Source of the DNA: a virus
IMG/VR virus record: IMGVR_UViG_3300042691_041923
Coordinates: 1-25,478 of that record
Length of the DNA stretch: 25,478 bases
Direction: 5' to 3' (one strand)
The notes under the pieces: model-generated
The model's input: the letters and a program-made list of their open reading frames with translations, nothing else
What the model was told of the DNA's origin: nothing
Database searches by the model: none
Made by a program: the position numbers and the translations under genes
Shown here: positions 14,019 to 21,087 of the stretch, piece after piece
Layout of the letters: every line of letters starts with the position of its first letter
Numbering within the stretch: the stretch's first letter is position 1

Positions 14019-14418
14019 AAATATTCAAATTACAAAATATTTTTTAGATTGTAACCCAAATACATATTTTATATTTGGGGATAATCTAGAACGAAGAGGT
14101 TATGGGGGTGCTGCAGCTTTAAGAGATCACCCGCATGCTTTTGGGTTTATTACTAAAAAATTTCCAGACAAAAGAGACACCTCTTATTATCATGTAGAAG
14201 AATACAAAGAAGTGTTTTTTGAAGAACTTCTCAAGTTAACAAAAACAATTGAAAGAAGACAAGATAAAACATTTTATATTTCTCAACTTGGTGGAGGACT
14301 TGCTAATAGGTATCTCATATGGGAAAATTTAATTAGAGATAATCTAGTCAGAACGTTATCTAAATTTGATAATGTGGTTTTTTGTTGGGAAGAAAGTTTA
14401 GTTTCTAAGTTGTCTTAA
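14005..14418 (+). CDS. FGDN-motif protein, possibly macrodomain-like
   Basis: 137 aa from ATG 14005, inside the end of the previous gene; an upstream in-frame ATG at 13954 lies deeper in that gene and its extra residues look non-coding. The key region is TYFIFGDNLERRGYGGAAAL, then HAFGFITKKFP, and later KTFYISQLGGGLANRYLIWENL. The order of a Gly-rich loop after a strand, a conserved N, and a second Gly-rich loop resembles ADP-ribose-binding macrodomains. The same FGDN-plus-GG pattern occurs in uncharacterised phage and bacterial proteins. A link to ADP-ribose or other nucleotide signalling is possible but not shown. Confidence 0.6.
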   Translation: MAIYKNIQITKYFLDCNPNTYFIFGDNLERRGYGGAAALRDHPHAFGFITKKFPDKRDTSYYHVEEYKEVFFEELLKLTKTIERRQDKTFYISQLGGGLANRYLIWENLIRDNLVRTLSKFDNVVFCWEESLVSKLS

Positions 14419-14440
14419 ACGAATAACATAAGTATATGTA

Positions 14441-15190
14441 GTGAGAACGTATACTTTTAACAACGAAATATTCATACAAATTAACGGTGTTATGAGTATG
14501 CTTGATGATATTGTTGTCGCAAGAAGGACTAAACAAAATTTCAATGAGGCAATTGATTGGATTAAAGTCCGTTTTGTATATTCTCCTAAACAAAGAGTAT
14601 TGTTAGATCTTTTAGATAAAGCACAAAATATACAATTACCAGTAGTGGCTTTTTCGTTGGGTGGTATCGCAAGAGATGCAAACAGGACTTGGAATAAATT
14701 GGGTGGTTATTATGTATCTAATCCTGATCCCGCTTATGCCAAAAAAGTACAACAACCTAACCCTATTGATATCACTTTAAATTGTTCTATATTAACAAAA
14801 TATGCGGGTGATATGGATCAAATTATTACAAATATACTTGCATGGACAAATCCTCAACACATTTTAAGTTGGAGAATACCTGGTGTTTATGACCATGAGA
14901 TTAGAAGTCCTGTAATATGGAATGGGACTTTAAACACTACATATCCCACTGATTTAAATGCTTCTCAAATAGCTCGATATCAAGCAGACACGAGTTTTAC
15001 TATTAAAGGATGGATATTCAAAAATATACCAACACAAGGAGATGCTAAAATATTTAAAATTAATTCAGATTTTTCATTAATTAATGAATTAACAACCAAA
15101 TATTCTTTAGATCAAATAGATTCTAATTTCACTGAAAGGGTTTCTATTTCAGCGGTACCTCAACCTCAAATAGTTTTAAATGAATTATGA
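14441..15190 (+). CDS. Conserved T4-like myovirus virion structural protein
   Basis: 249 aa with a GTG start at 14441. An in-frame stop directly upstream rules out an earlier start, and residues before the first internal Met ([16 protein letters not shown]) belong to the conserved region. I recall the same pattern in environmental T4-like phages: [71 protein letters not shown], and the end [15 protein letters not shown]. They annotate it as a structural protein; I cannot assign the precise component, though a tail or tail-completion role is plausible. The gene heads the second virion block and overlaps the next gene by ATGA. CATAAGTA lies 6 nt before the start. Confidence 0.7.
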   Translation: MRTYTFNNEIFIQINGVMSMLDDIVVARRTKQNFNEAIDWIKVRFVYSPKQRVLLDLLDKAQNIQLPVVAFSLGGIARDANRTWNKLGGYYVSNPDPAYAKKVQQPNPIDITLNCSILTKYAGDMDQIITNILAWTNPQHILSWRIPGVYDHEIRSPVIWNGTLNTTYPTDLNASQIARYQADTSFTIKGWIFKNIPTQGDAKIFKINSDFSLINELTTKYSLDQIDSNFTERVSISAVPQPQIVLNEL

Positions 15191-16080
15191 TAAACAAAAA
15201 ATTTTTAGGACCATCTGTTTCAATAGGGGACGTAAAAACATTTTCTGTTTATGGTAAATCTTTTTTTGATATTTCTGGTTTATTTCTTTCAGGAAGTGTA
15301 TTTGATAATAATACTTTTTTTAATCCTTTTTCAGCTTCACCTAAACTTTCAGCCCAATATCCTGGATTTTCTGGTATAAAATTAAACACAGATGCATATC
15401 AATATAATAATGATAACACCTTAACATTTACCATGCCTTCAGCTTCATCTCCTGGTTATGTTGATGTTATTTTAATGAATGGTGCAGGGTGGGGTAAATT
15501 GACTCAATTCGTAATAAAAGATACAATTAACCCATTTATTTCGGGTTCAAATTTGTATAATAATTTTGAACCATATCAAAGACCTTGGAAAAATGGTATT
15601 TTAATTGAAGGTACTATTATTTTAACACCTACAGTAACAGAATCTGAGACCCCAACTCCTACACCAACAGAATCTGAAACACCTACACCTACACCAACTA
15701 ATACACCAACGGAGACCCCAACTCCAACACCAACAGTAACAGAATCTGAGACCCCAACTCCAACTGAGTCTCTTACTCCAACTCCAACAGTTACTCCGAC
15801 AGTAACAGAGACACAAGGCAATACTCCGACTCCAACACCAACAGAATCTGAAACACCTACACCTACACCTACAGTAACAGAATCTGAAACACCTACACCT
15901 ACACCTACAGTAACAGAATCTGAAACACCTACACCTACACCTACAGTAACAGAATCTGAAACACCTACACCTACAGCTACAGTAACAGAATCTGAAACAC
16001 CTACACCTACACCTACAGTAACAGAATCTGAAACACCTACACCTACACCAACGGAGACCCCAACTCCAACACCAAATTAG
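15187..16080 (+). CDS. Virion protein: Ig-like head with Thr/Pro-repeat tail
   Basis: 297 aa, stop TAG. The start overlaps the previous stop as ATGA. Residues 1-140 are beta-rich and resemble an IPT/TIG-like Ig fold ([22 protein letters not shown], and the [20 protein letters not shown] strands). After [11 protein letters not shown], residues 150-297 are only Thr/Pro repeats with Glu and Ser ([15 protein letters not shown]). The acidic, proline-rich tail should be an extended stalk and could carry O-linked sugars. The head probably docks on the virion. This is the full-length analogue of the gene truncated at the window start. Confidence 0.75.
   Translation: MINKKFLGPSVSIGDVKTFSVYGKSFFDISGLFLSGSVFDNNTFFNPFSASPKLSAQYPGFSGIKLNTDAYQYNNDNTLTFTMPSASSPGYVDVILMNGAGWGKLTQFVIKDTINPFISGSNLYNNFEPYQRPWKNGILIEGTIILTPTVTESETPTPTPTESETPTPTPTNTPTETPTPTPTVTESETPTPTESLTPTPTVTPTVTETQGNTPTPTPTESETPTPTPTVTESETPTPTPTVTESETPTPTPTVTESETPTPTATVTESETPTPTPTVTESETPTPTPTETPTPTPN
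15853..16050 (+). repeat. Tandem 36-bp coding repeat, five copies plus partial
   Basis: Five adjacent copies of a 36-nt unit start at 15853, 15889, 15925, 15961 and 15997, followed by a partial copy. Copies are nearly identical at the nucleotide level; the fourth has GCT in place of CCT, which gives Ala for Pro. Each unit encodes 12 residues with the core [10 protein letters not shown]. Such identity, unlike the varied codons of the array at 3-740, points to recent expansion. Confidence 0.9.
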
Positions 16081-16093
16081 TTAAATATAATAT

Positions 16094-16294
16094 ATGCCAC
16101 TTTTAACTCCAATTTTATCTACAACTCCAGGTCAACCGTTGTCTTATAGCCCTTCAATGGCAGAGACCTTTTCATGGATACCTGTGTCAGGGAGTGGGAG
16201 AGGTTTATTTGCACAAGCAGTGTATCCTATTAATGTACAAGAACAATTAACAACTATTACTAATGTTCTTTGTGCTATTTTAGCTAAACCTTAA
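16094..16294 (+). CDS. Small protein at end of virion block
   Basis: 66 aa. Pro/Ser/Thr-rich first half (LLTPILSTTPGQPLSYSP), then FSWIPVSGSGRGLFAQAVYP and a final helix. GTTAAATA followed by 6 nt precedes the ATG, similar to other late-type starts. It follows the Thr/Pro protein by 13 nt, so a small virion or assembly protein is likely. The 3' end overlaps the convergent gene at 16280 by 15 nt. No family recognised. Confidence 0.55.
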   Translation: MPLLTPILSTTPGQPLSYSPSMAETFSWIPVSGSGRGLFAQAVYPINVQEQLTTITNVLCAILAKP

Positions 16295-16816
16295 CAAGTT
16301 GTCTCCGGTTGAAATAAAATCTTTAACCTCATTATCTATAATAGGTTGTCCATTGTGAACTATATTAACAACCTCTTTGTATATTTTAAAGGCATGTTTT
16401 TCAAAAATATTATTAGCCTGTTCATAACCTAAAGCTTCATACCAACATTGAACTTGTGGGAATTGTGGTGAAGCATGAAAGATACATCCATTATGAAAAT
16501 TTCCCAACCAACACAAAAGAAAAAGACCTCCTTTAATGTCTTTTTCTTTAACCATAAATTCCCAAAAAACAGCTCTTTCTTCTGGTGCTTTACCAGCGTA
16601 ACGATTTAATTTAGTCAAATACTGGCCATCCAAAAAAACAATAGAACGACCTTTAGAGGTCACATAATTTTTTAAATTTTCTACATTATTATCATCCATA
16701 TAAGCTTTACGGATAGTAGGCCATTTAACATTATTTTTTCTCATAGCAAAGAAAGGTGAATTACTAAGAGGTTGTCGGTTCATAGATACTTTTTTGTCTT
16801 TGCGGTTATCAATCAT
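16280..16816 (-). CDS. Hypothetical protein
   Basis: 178 aa. Notable parts are KWPTIRKAYMDDNNVENLKN, GRSIVFLDGQYLTKLNRYAG, GGLFLLCWLGNFHNGCIFHA and the last helix NIFEKHAFKIYKEVVNI. The middle is a hydrophobic alpha/beta core rather than a membrane segment. Cys and His near HNGCIFHA could form a site, but no family pattern is recognised. It has its own promoter-like element within the 3' end of the phosphatase gene. Met12 is an alternative start; the promoter spacing favours 16816. Confidence 0.65.
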   Translation of the reverse strand: MIDNRKDKKVSMNRQPLSNSPFFAMRKNNVKWPTIRKAYMDDNNVENLKNYVTSKGRSIVFLDGQYLTKLNRYAGKAPEERAVFWEFMVKEKDIKGGLFLLCWLGNFHNGCIFHASPQFPQVQCWYEALGYEQANNIFEKHAFKIYKEVVNIVHNGQPIIDNEVKDFISTGDNLLRFS

Positions 16817-16823
16817 AAAACAA

Positions 16824-16852
16824 AGAATAAAAGAAATTTAAAATTTAGTCAA
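16824..16852 (-). promoter_or_regulatory. Sigma70-like promoter inside phosphatase 3' end
   Basis: Minus-strand TTGACT (16852-16847), a 17-nt spacer, and TATTCT (16829-16824) precede the ATG at 16816 by 7 nt. The -35 lies in the last codons of the upstream gene, so this is an internal promoter of the block. Confidence 0.5.
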
Positions 16853-17411
16853 GATTTAATTTTTGTTTTCTATCAGGCATCCATATACCATCTTCTAAAG
16901 AACACTTTTTCCAATCAGATACGTGAGTTTTAAGATCCATTCCTATAATTTGAGAAGCAAAATTGAGAATACGAATGTTAGGCCACGCTATATTTCTAAC
17001 CTTCAATATTTCTTTTAAAGCTTGTTCCACGGATCTACCAGACATTACCAAAGCTATAATACCAACAGCAGTAGATCTTGAAATACCCGCAAAACAATTT
17101 ACCCCAAGATTGTGTGGTTGTTCATCTTTTACAAAGGGTTTTAGGAATGTTATTATATTTTGAACATGATGGAGTTGTGGTGCTTCATGTTCTAGGTGCT
17201 TCCACCCAATACCGTCTTCGTCTGACCAATCTGCAAAAAATTGATGAAAATGTTTTACGTTCTTTTCATTAAAATTTTTGCGCATTCTGTTAATTTGTTT
17301 TCTGTCTTCTTCTCCAACAACAGAAACCCAAACATCATATTCAGTATTGTTTTTGTTGAAACTATAACTCTCTGCGTCACTTAAATTTGTAATTTTAATT
17401 TTGTTGATCAT
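16845..17411 (-). CDS. Dual-specificity / tyrosine-phosphatase-like protein
   Basis: 188 aa. The P-loop CFAGISRS is complete, with C106 and R112 giving CX5R followed by S113. A likely general acid lies in DWSDEDG (residues 61-67), about 45 residues before the Cys as in dual-specificity enzymes. The helix after the P-loop (STAVGIIALVMSGRSVEQAL) is also typical. These enzymes remove phosphate from Tyr/Ser/Thr, and some act on RNA 5' ends, nucleotides or lipids. Its substrate is not visible. With an RNA ligase and a phosphoesterase nearby on the same strand, an RNA end-processing role is one option, host signalling another. Confidence 0.8.
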   Translation of the reverse strand: MINKIKITNLSDAESYSFNKNNTEYDVWVSVVGEEDRKQINRMRKNFNEKNVKHFHQFFADWSDEDGIGWKHLEHEAPQLHHVQNIITFLKPFVKDEQPHNLGVNCFAGISRSTAVGIIALVMSGRSVEQALKEILKVRNIAWPNIRILNFASQIIGMDLKTHVSDWKKCSLEDGIWMPDRKQKLNLD

Positions 17412-17562
17412 TTAATTCTTTTTGTTTTTTTAAAAGAAGTCTACCATATTTTTCAATTGCTTTTAGTGCATAAGAATCTAATTTTTCTAAACAACCATGA
17501 GCAGATAACCCACTTTCATAAAAAACAATTTCTTCAATTATTGCAAGTTGTTCATCGGTCAT
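17395..17562 (-). CDS. Hypothetical small helical protein
   Basis: 55 aa from ATG 17562. A longer frame reaches 17610 through a Lys-rich stretch inside the upstream gene; I prefer the shorter form because it overlaps that gene by only 11 nt. It is one helical domain (MTDEQLAIIEEIVFYESGLS, KLDSYALKAIEKYGRLLLKK) and overlaps the phosphatase start by 17 nt. No family recognised. Confidence 0.6.
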   Translation of the reverse strand: MTDEQLAIIEEIVFYESGLSAHGCLEKLDSYALKAIEKYGRLLLKKQKELNDQQN

Positions 17563-18037
17563 TTTTTTCTTTTTTATCTTTCTCTTTCCAATAATTTTCG
17601 GTACCTTCATCGCAAGCTACATAACCATCTTTTCTTGCTTGTTCGTAACACAATGTTCTATACCAACCACCACGCTTGCAAGGTTCTCCGTGTTTTCCTG
17701 TTACTTCACAAGTATACACAGACTTCCTTTCCGCTTCTGAAATAATATCATCAATAATATCACTTTGAATATTATTTGCACCATAAACTGTTGTATAGAA
17801 ACTAAGTGTTCCATACTTTTCTTTAATCTGTGTCGCAACAACCTGAACTTCATCCCCTTCCTTGGAACAGAGATCACAAAAATATTGAAGTTTTTCCATA
17901 CATTTATCAAGAAGATTATACCAACCGTCATCATGTTCTATACCCCAAGCCATGCAAGTCTGCATCATATCTCCTTTATAATCTCTAAGAATTTTGGGAT
18001 ATTTTTTTACAAGTTCAAGTTCAAGTTTTTGATCCAT
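17552..18037 (-). CDS. Uncharacterised phage protein with C-rich KEKYGTLSFY...GGWYRTLC core
   Basis: 161 aa from ATG 18037; a TTG three codons earlier is possible, but it overlaps the -10 element. Conserved-looking segments are GDDGWYNLLD-like DDGWYNLL (residues 36-43), QIKEKYGTLSFY (70-81), an AER-S helix (102-106), and YTCEVTGKHGEPCKRGGWYRTLC (109-130). I recognise the ensemble as a common but unassigned phage family. The Cys at 110, 120 and 130, together with His116, could bind zinc. It is the first gene of a minus-strand operon running to the phosphatase, with overlaps at both junctions. Confidence 0.7.
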   Translation of the reverse strand: MDQKLELELVKKYPKILRDYKGDMMQTCMAWGIEHDDGWYNLLDKCMEKLQYFCDLCSKEGDEVQVVATQIKEKYGTLSFYTTVYGANNIQSDIIDDIISEAERKSVYTCEVTGKHGEPCKRGGWYRTLCYEQARKDGYVACDEGTENYWKEKDKKEKNDR

Positions 18038-18045
18038 ATTATTCA

Positions 18046-18073
18046 ATAATAATATTTTTTATAGAAATGTCAA
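18046..18073 (-). promoter_or_regulatory. Consensus-like sigma70 promoter
   Basis: Minus-strand TTGACA (18073-18068, exact consensus), a 16-nt spacer, and TATTAT (18051-18046) precede the ATG at 18037 by 8 nt. It drives the 18037-16845 unit and predicts a nearly leaderless mRNA. Confidence 0.6.
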
Positions 18074-18101
18074 TAGAAGAAATTTCGAATTAAAATTTAC
18101 A

Positions 18102-18314
18102 CTATCTTGGTAAATAAATTGATTTAATCTTAAAAAGTTCTTCTTCTGGAGACAGTTTGTAATTTCCATAATACCAAGGAGCTTCTTGAACTTCAAACAC
18201 TTCTATCGTTTTTATTGTTTTAGGTGTTGTGTAATCTCCTTCATATCCATCAACTAACACTAATGTTTCTGGATCTTGTTTTTGTAGTATTTCAATTAAT
18301 TCTTTAATTTTCAT
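18102..18314 (-). CDS. Small phage protein, KELIEILQKxDPE..V type
   Basis: 70 aa. The start MKIKELIEILQKQDPETLVL and then VDGYEGDYTTPK form a pattern often seen in small uncharacterised phage proteins: a helix, the D-P-x-x-x-V turn, then a short beta hairpin. The end is FKIKSIYLPR. Function unknown. It starts 12 nt after the RNA ligase stop and probably shares its mRNA. Confidence 0.7.
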   Translation of the reverse strand: MKIKELIEILQKQDPETLVLVDGYEGDYTTPKTIKTIEVFEVQEAPWYYGNYKLSPEEELFKIKSIYLPR

Positions 18315-18326
18315 AATTTTTTTAAT

Positions 18327-19406
18327 TTATAAATTTTGTTTGATTAAATCAAAGTATTGTTTTGGTGTTATTAATTTCTCATCTAAAATAGAAAAAGCTA
18401 GAGCAGAACTTTCTTTATGATTGTTTTTAATAGCTTCTGCAATTTCTCTTCGTGATGGGAAATTACGGATTCCATGAACAAATTCTTTTATTTTTTCGAT
18501 ATAATTTTTAGTTTTTTCATTAGCTTCCACTATTTTTTCCATTAAAGAAGAAAGTTGAGTAGCAATTTCAAAATCAAATTCTCTTTCTATACTTTTAAAA
18601 AATTCTTCATAAGAAGGCATTTCTTTTTCTATATAATATTCAATTAAATTATTTTCGGAATTTAATTGAGACTTGATTCGATGAATCCAAAGATACCAAT
18701 CTGATTTAATTTTGATTTTATTTTGACCTTTATTATAGGTAAGAACAATTCCTTCTTCACCTTTCCAATTTTTAACCCAATTAACAATTTGAGAAAGATC
18801 TTTTAAATTATCAATTTGATATCTTTTAGGGGTGGGCGGACACCCCAAACCTTTCCAAATTTCTATTAATTCTGCACCATGAACTAATTTTAAATTTCTT
18901 TTATCGACAGCACCCAAGAAATAAAATTTTACTTCTTGAGGTCTAATAACAATAACATTATTGGGCGTTAGAATTTCAAAGAGTAACGAATAATGAGAAT
19001 TGTTTAAAAAATATTCTTTAATCTTGGGATACTTTTCTGTCAGTATTTCAAAGTCTTTGGAGTTTTCTTGAATCTTATAAGAAGTAGTCCCCCGAGTTCT
19101 CATATTAAATTGATTATTGACAAAGTCAGCAATCAACAGAGAGCCGTCTAATTTAGATTCTACACACCAATCATTAAAATTTTGAGGATCAGGATAACAC
19201 TCTGGTTTTTCATTACAATTAAAAAATTTAGGAAACCCACATGACAATACTTCTCCCTTTTTATCTACAATAAGAGAACGAAAATGAAGATTATTAGAAT
19301 TCCATTTAGCATCTATTTGAGGGATAATTAAATAACAATCCAATCCACAAAAAGTTTGAGGATTAATATGAAAGTATCCTTCTTCTATCGGTAAATTGAT
19401 TTTCAC
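18327..19406 (-). CDS. RNA ligase, T4 Rnl1-like
   Basis: 359 aa from GTG 19406. The frame also opens at TTG 19445 (372 aa), but that TTG lies in a palindrome and in a promoter -35, so I prefer GTG. Nucleotidyl-transferase motifs are present. Before motif I, FRSLIVDKKG and FPKFFNCNE match the Rnl1 pattern. Motif I is KLDGS with the AMP-accepting K85, then RTRGT (motif Ia/III region), EGIVL (motif IV) and KIKSDWY (motif V). The C-terminal third is helical, as in Rnl1. T4 Rnl1 reseals tRNA cut by host anticodon nucleases, so an RNA-repair role against host defence is likely. No kinase domain is attached. Confidence 0.85.
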   Translation of the reverse strand: MKINLPIEEGYFHINPQTFCGLDCYLIIPQIDAKWNSNNLHFRSLIVDKKGEVLSCGFPKFFNCNEKPECYPDPQNFNDWCVESKLDGSLLIADFVNNQFNMRTRGTTSYKIQENSKDFEILTEKYPKIKEYFLNNSHYSLLFEILTPNNVIVIRPQEVKFYFLGAVDKRNLKLVHGAELIEIWKGLGCPPTPKRYQIDNLKDLSQIVNWVKNWKGEEGIVLTYNKGQNKIKIKSDWYLWIHRIKSQLNSENNLIEYYIEKEMPSYEEFFKSIEREFDFEIATQLSSLMEKIVEANEKTKNYIEKIKEFVHGIRNFPSRREIAEAIKNNHKESSALAFSILDEKLITPKQYFDLIKQNL

Positions 19407-19417
19407 TTCAAATGTTA

Positions 19418-19445
19418 ATTTTACTATATTGACTTTAAAAGTCAA
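19418..19445 (-). promoter_or_regulatory. Promoter with 17-bp palindrome (possible operator) before RNA ligase
   Basis: Minus-strand TTGACT (19445-19440), a 16-nt spacer, and TAAAAT (19423-19418) precede GTG 19406 by 11 nt. The first 17 bases (19429-19445) form a perfect palindrome of 8-bp arms around one base: TTGACTTT / AAAGTCAA. Each arm includes a TTGAC -35-like core. A repressor bound here would block the promoter. Confidence 0.5.
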
Positions 19446-19449
19446 TTAA

Positions 19450-19524
19450 TTATTGCTGTGATAGGAATGTCAAGATAACCCAAACCACAACGATAATGAT
19501 AACAGCCATATAAGAACTTTTCAT
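19450..19524 (-). CDS. 24-aa single-helix membrane peptide
   Basis: ATG at 19524 overlaps the TGA of the phosphoesterase (ATGA), and TAA lies at 19450-19452. The sequence is one hydrophobic helix (AVIIIVVVWVILTFL) with a polar start MKSSYM and end SQQ. The ATGA coupling and the ideal transmembrane pattern in an otherwise empty gap argue that it is real. Possible roles are a membrane anchor or regulator of the coupled enzyme, or a small toxin-like or superinfection peptide. None of these is shown. Confidence 0.55.
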   Translation of the reverse strand: MKSSYMAVIIIVVVWVILTFLSQQ

Positions 19525-20216
19525 ATTTTGAACTCATAAAGTTCATTAATATTTAATAATTTATGAAGGCAATTATTGATTTTTTCATATGTCGAACTGT
19601 GGAAATGACCATAGAAATGCCAAGATGGATCACATATTTTAAAAATTTTATCCATATCTTTTCTTTCTTGTGTGAGTTCTTTCAAGAGAAATTCGTCTTC
19701 TCCGGCCCAACCATAAACAATCTCATTAAACGATTGAGGAAAGCAAAAAGAAGGAGCGGTATGTGTTATAAGGACGTCGACTTTTTTACATTTATTTTTT
19801 TGAAAATTTAATCCTTCATTTTGCCAATAAGAAACATTTAACCTTCTACCCGTTCGATCAATAGAAATAGCACCACCAATAAATTGAATAAGTTTAGAAT
19901 TATACTCATAAACAGAGTAATCTTCTATTAACTCAAAATATTCTAACCCATAGTTAACGTCTTTAAAGTAATCTGGGTCATCATGATTACCTCGAATACC
20001 CTTAAAGTATATATTGTTTTCTTTAAAAAGATGATTAAGCTTAGTCATTGTTTGAAGCTGTCTTTCTTTAGATTCAAACCCTATACCTAAATCCCCCACA
20101 CTAATCAAATAACAATTTTCTAATTTATTTTTGTCAATTAAATAAAATAATTCCGACCAATTTCCGTGATGGTCACCTAAAAGAATTAAAGGTTTATCAT
20201 TATCTAATTTTTTCAT
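19521..20216 (-). CDS. Calcineurin-like metallophosphoesterase
   Basis: 231 aa. The metal-binding motifs are in order: GDHHGNW (D15, H17), GDLGIG (D42, in place of the common GDxxDR), RGNHDD (N77, H78), ITHTAPSF, and the final FYGHFHSS. The family cleaves phosphomono- or diesters, often with Mn or Fe. Phage members include protein phosphatases, 2',3'-cyclic phosphodiesterases and nucleases. The next large gene is an Rnl1-like ligase on the same strand, so a role in healing RNA 3' ends is plausible. The lack of GDxxDR points away from Ser/Thr phosphatases. Translation of the following 24-aa peptide appears coupled. Confidence 0.8.
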   Translation of the reverse strand: MKKLDNDKPLILLGDHHGNWSELFYLIDKNKLENCYLISVGDLGIGFESKERQLQTMTKLNHLFKENNIYFKGIRGNHDDPDYFKDVNYGLEYFELIEDYSVYEYNSKLIQFIGGAISIDRTGRRLNVSYWQNEGLNFQKNKCKKVDVLITHTAPSFCFPQSFNEIVYGWAGEDEFLLKELTQERKDMDKIFKICDPSWHFYGHFHSSTYEKINNCLHKLLNINELYEFKI

Positions 20217-20222
20217 GAATGT

Positions 20223-20250
20223 ATTTTAATAAAATAAAAATAAAAAACAA
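20223..20250 (-). promoter_or_regulatory. Promoter-like element for metallophosphoesterase
   Basis: Minus-strand TTGTTT (20250-20245), a 16-nt spacer, and TAAAAT (20228-20223) lie 6 nt before the ATG at 20216. The region is a long A/T tract, so the match is less informative than others. Confidence 0.35.
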
Positions 20251-20263
20251 CAAAAAATAAGGG

Positions 20264-20292
20264 TTGCAGAATTTAAAAATTTACCATAACAT
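20264..20292 (+). promoter_or_regulatory. Sigma70-like promoter for plus-strand operon
   Basis: TTGCAG (20264-20269), a 17-nt spacer, and TAACAT (20287-20292) precede the ATG at 20302 by 9 nt. It is divergent from the phosphoesterase promoter in the same 85-nt gap. Confidence 0.5.
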
Positions 20293-20301
20293 GATCGAGT
20301 A

Positions 20302-20646
20302 ATGAAAAAAATATTAACACTTATTGGTTGTTTATTTTGCGGGGGATGTGCTGTTTACAGTGATCCTTCTTATGTTGTTTCAAGACCATATAATACCCCG
20401 ATTTACAGGGCTCAAACCGGAGTATGGGAACCCCAACGTTATTATGGCAGGTTTCATAGAGACGAAATTCAAATTGCCATGGCTGATGAATTTATTAAAA
20501 ATGCTCAAGCGAATGAAATAGCTTGTAGTATGTATGGTCCTGGTAATCCGTATTCTGAATCTTTGTGGAGACGTCAAAATCAATTGAGGGAAGCAGGTGC
20601 AAGAATTCAAAACCCTTGGAATGGATATTTTCAAAATAGACATTAA
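20302..20646 (+). CDS. Small putative lipoprotein
   Basis: 114 aa. MKKILTLIGCLFCGGCAVYSD has a basic N-terminus, a short hydrophobic core and a Cys at residue 16 after G-G, which fits a lipoprotein signal although the -3 residue is Cys rather than Leu. The mature part is polar and aromatic (RPYNTPIYRAQTGVWEPQRYYGRFHRDE), followed by a helix (IQIAMADEFIKNAQANEIA) and a Trp/Arg/Gln-rich end. Phage lipoproteins of this size include outer spanins and superinfection-exclusion proteins. Spanins normally sit beside the lysozyme, which is not the case here. It leads the plus-strand unit of small genes. Confidence 0.65.
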   Translation: MKKILTLIGCLFCGGCAVYSDPSYVVSRPYNTPIYRAQTGVWEPQRYYGRFHRDEIQIAMADEFIKNAQANEIACSMYGPGNPYSESLWRRQNQLREAGARIQNPWNGYFQNRH

Positions 20647-20655
20647 TATAAAATC

Positions 20656-20874
20656 ATGATCAACAAAACACCATCCAAACGAATCCTTCTTACTAATTCT
20701 TTTTTGAATTATTATAAGGTTTATTATAATGATAGTTTGAATTATCTATTGGAAAAATATTCTTTTCAATTACTAGAAGGTACTGGAATAGAATTTCATA
20801 ATGTTTCACGGGATGATGAAAATTATATTGAAGAAGCAGAAAAAGAATTTTTAAAATATGAGTCTGGAAATTAA
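20656..20874 (+). CDS. Hypothetical small protein
   Basis: 72 aa, 9 nt after the lipoprotein stop. Tyr/Asn/Leu-rich (FLNYYKVYYNDSLNYLLEKY) with a more acidic end (DDENYIEEAEKEFLKYESGN). It looks soluble and helical. It overlaps the next gene by 17 nt. No family recognised. Confidence 0.6.
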   Translation: MINKTPSKRILLTNSFLNYYKVYYNDSLNYLLEKYSFQLLEGTGIEFHNVSRDDENYIEEAEKEFLKYESGN

Positions 20875-21049
20875 AGTTCATCGAGAAACAATTCAAGATT
20901 GTTGGTATGAGGTTATGCTCTCACCATTTAAAACCGAAGAAGAAGCTTGGGATTACATAAAAAAATACCACAAATATTATCCAATAGATCATCAAAATTA
21001 TCGTATCACCACTCCAACCAAAGTTCATTACTTTCGCGGGTGTTTTTGA
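20858..21049 (+). CDS. Hypothetical small protein
   Basis: 63 aa, starting inside the end of the previous gene. The pattern VHRETIQDCWYEVMLSPFKT and then EEEAWDYIKKYHKYYP suggests a small beta-alpha fold of the kind often seen in phage proteins that begin with a beta hairpin followed by a helix. No family recognised. Confidence 0.6.
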   Translation: MSLEIKVHRETIQDCWYEVMLSPFKTEEEAWDYIKKYHKYYPIDHQNYRITTPTKVHYFRGCF

Positions 21050-21050
21050 G

Positions 21051-21079
21051 TTGACGTTTTAAAAGAAATCTTTTATTTT
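21051..21079 (+). promoter_or_regulatory. Sigma70-like promoter
   Basis: TTGACG (21051-21056), a 17-nt spacer, and TATTTT (21074-21079) lie 8 nt before the ATG at 21088. This starts the coupled gene chain at 21088-22499. Confidence 0.5.
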
Positions 21080-21087
21080 TATTTTTA

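Noticed and set aside
15576-15821. Minus-strand frames rich in Val/Gly opposite the Thr/Pro repeats
   Set aside because: They are the direct antisense of ACN/CCN codons and contain only repeat-derived residues.
17765-18049. 94-aa plus-strand frame rich in Cys/Phe/Ile
   Set aside because: It is antisense to the gene at 17552-18037, which shows conserved segments and a promoter.
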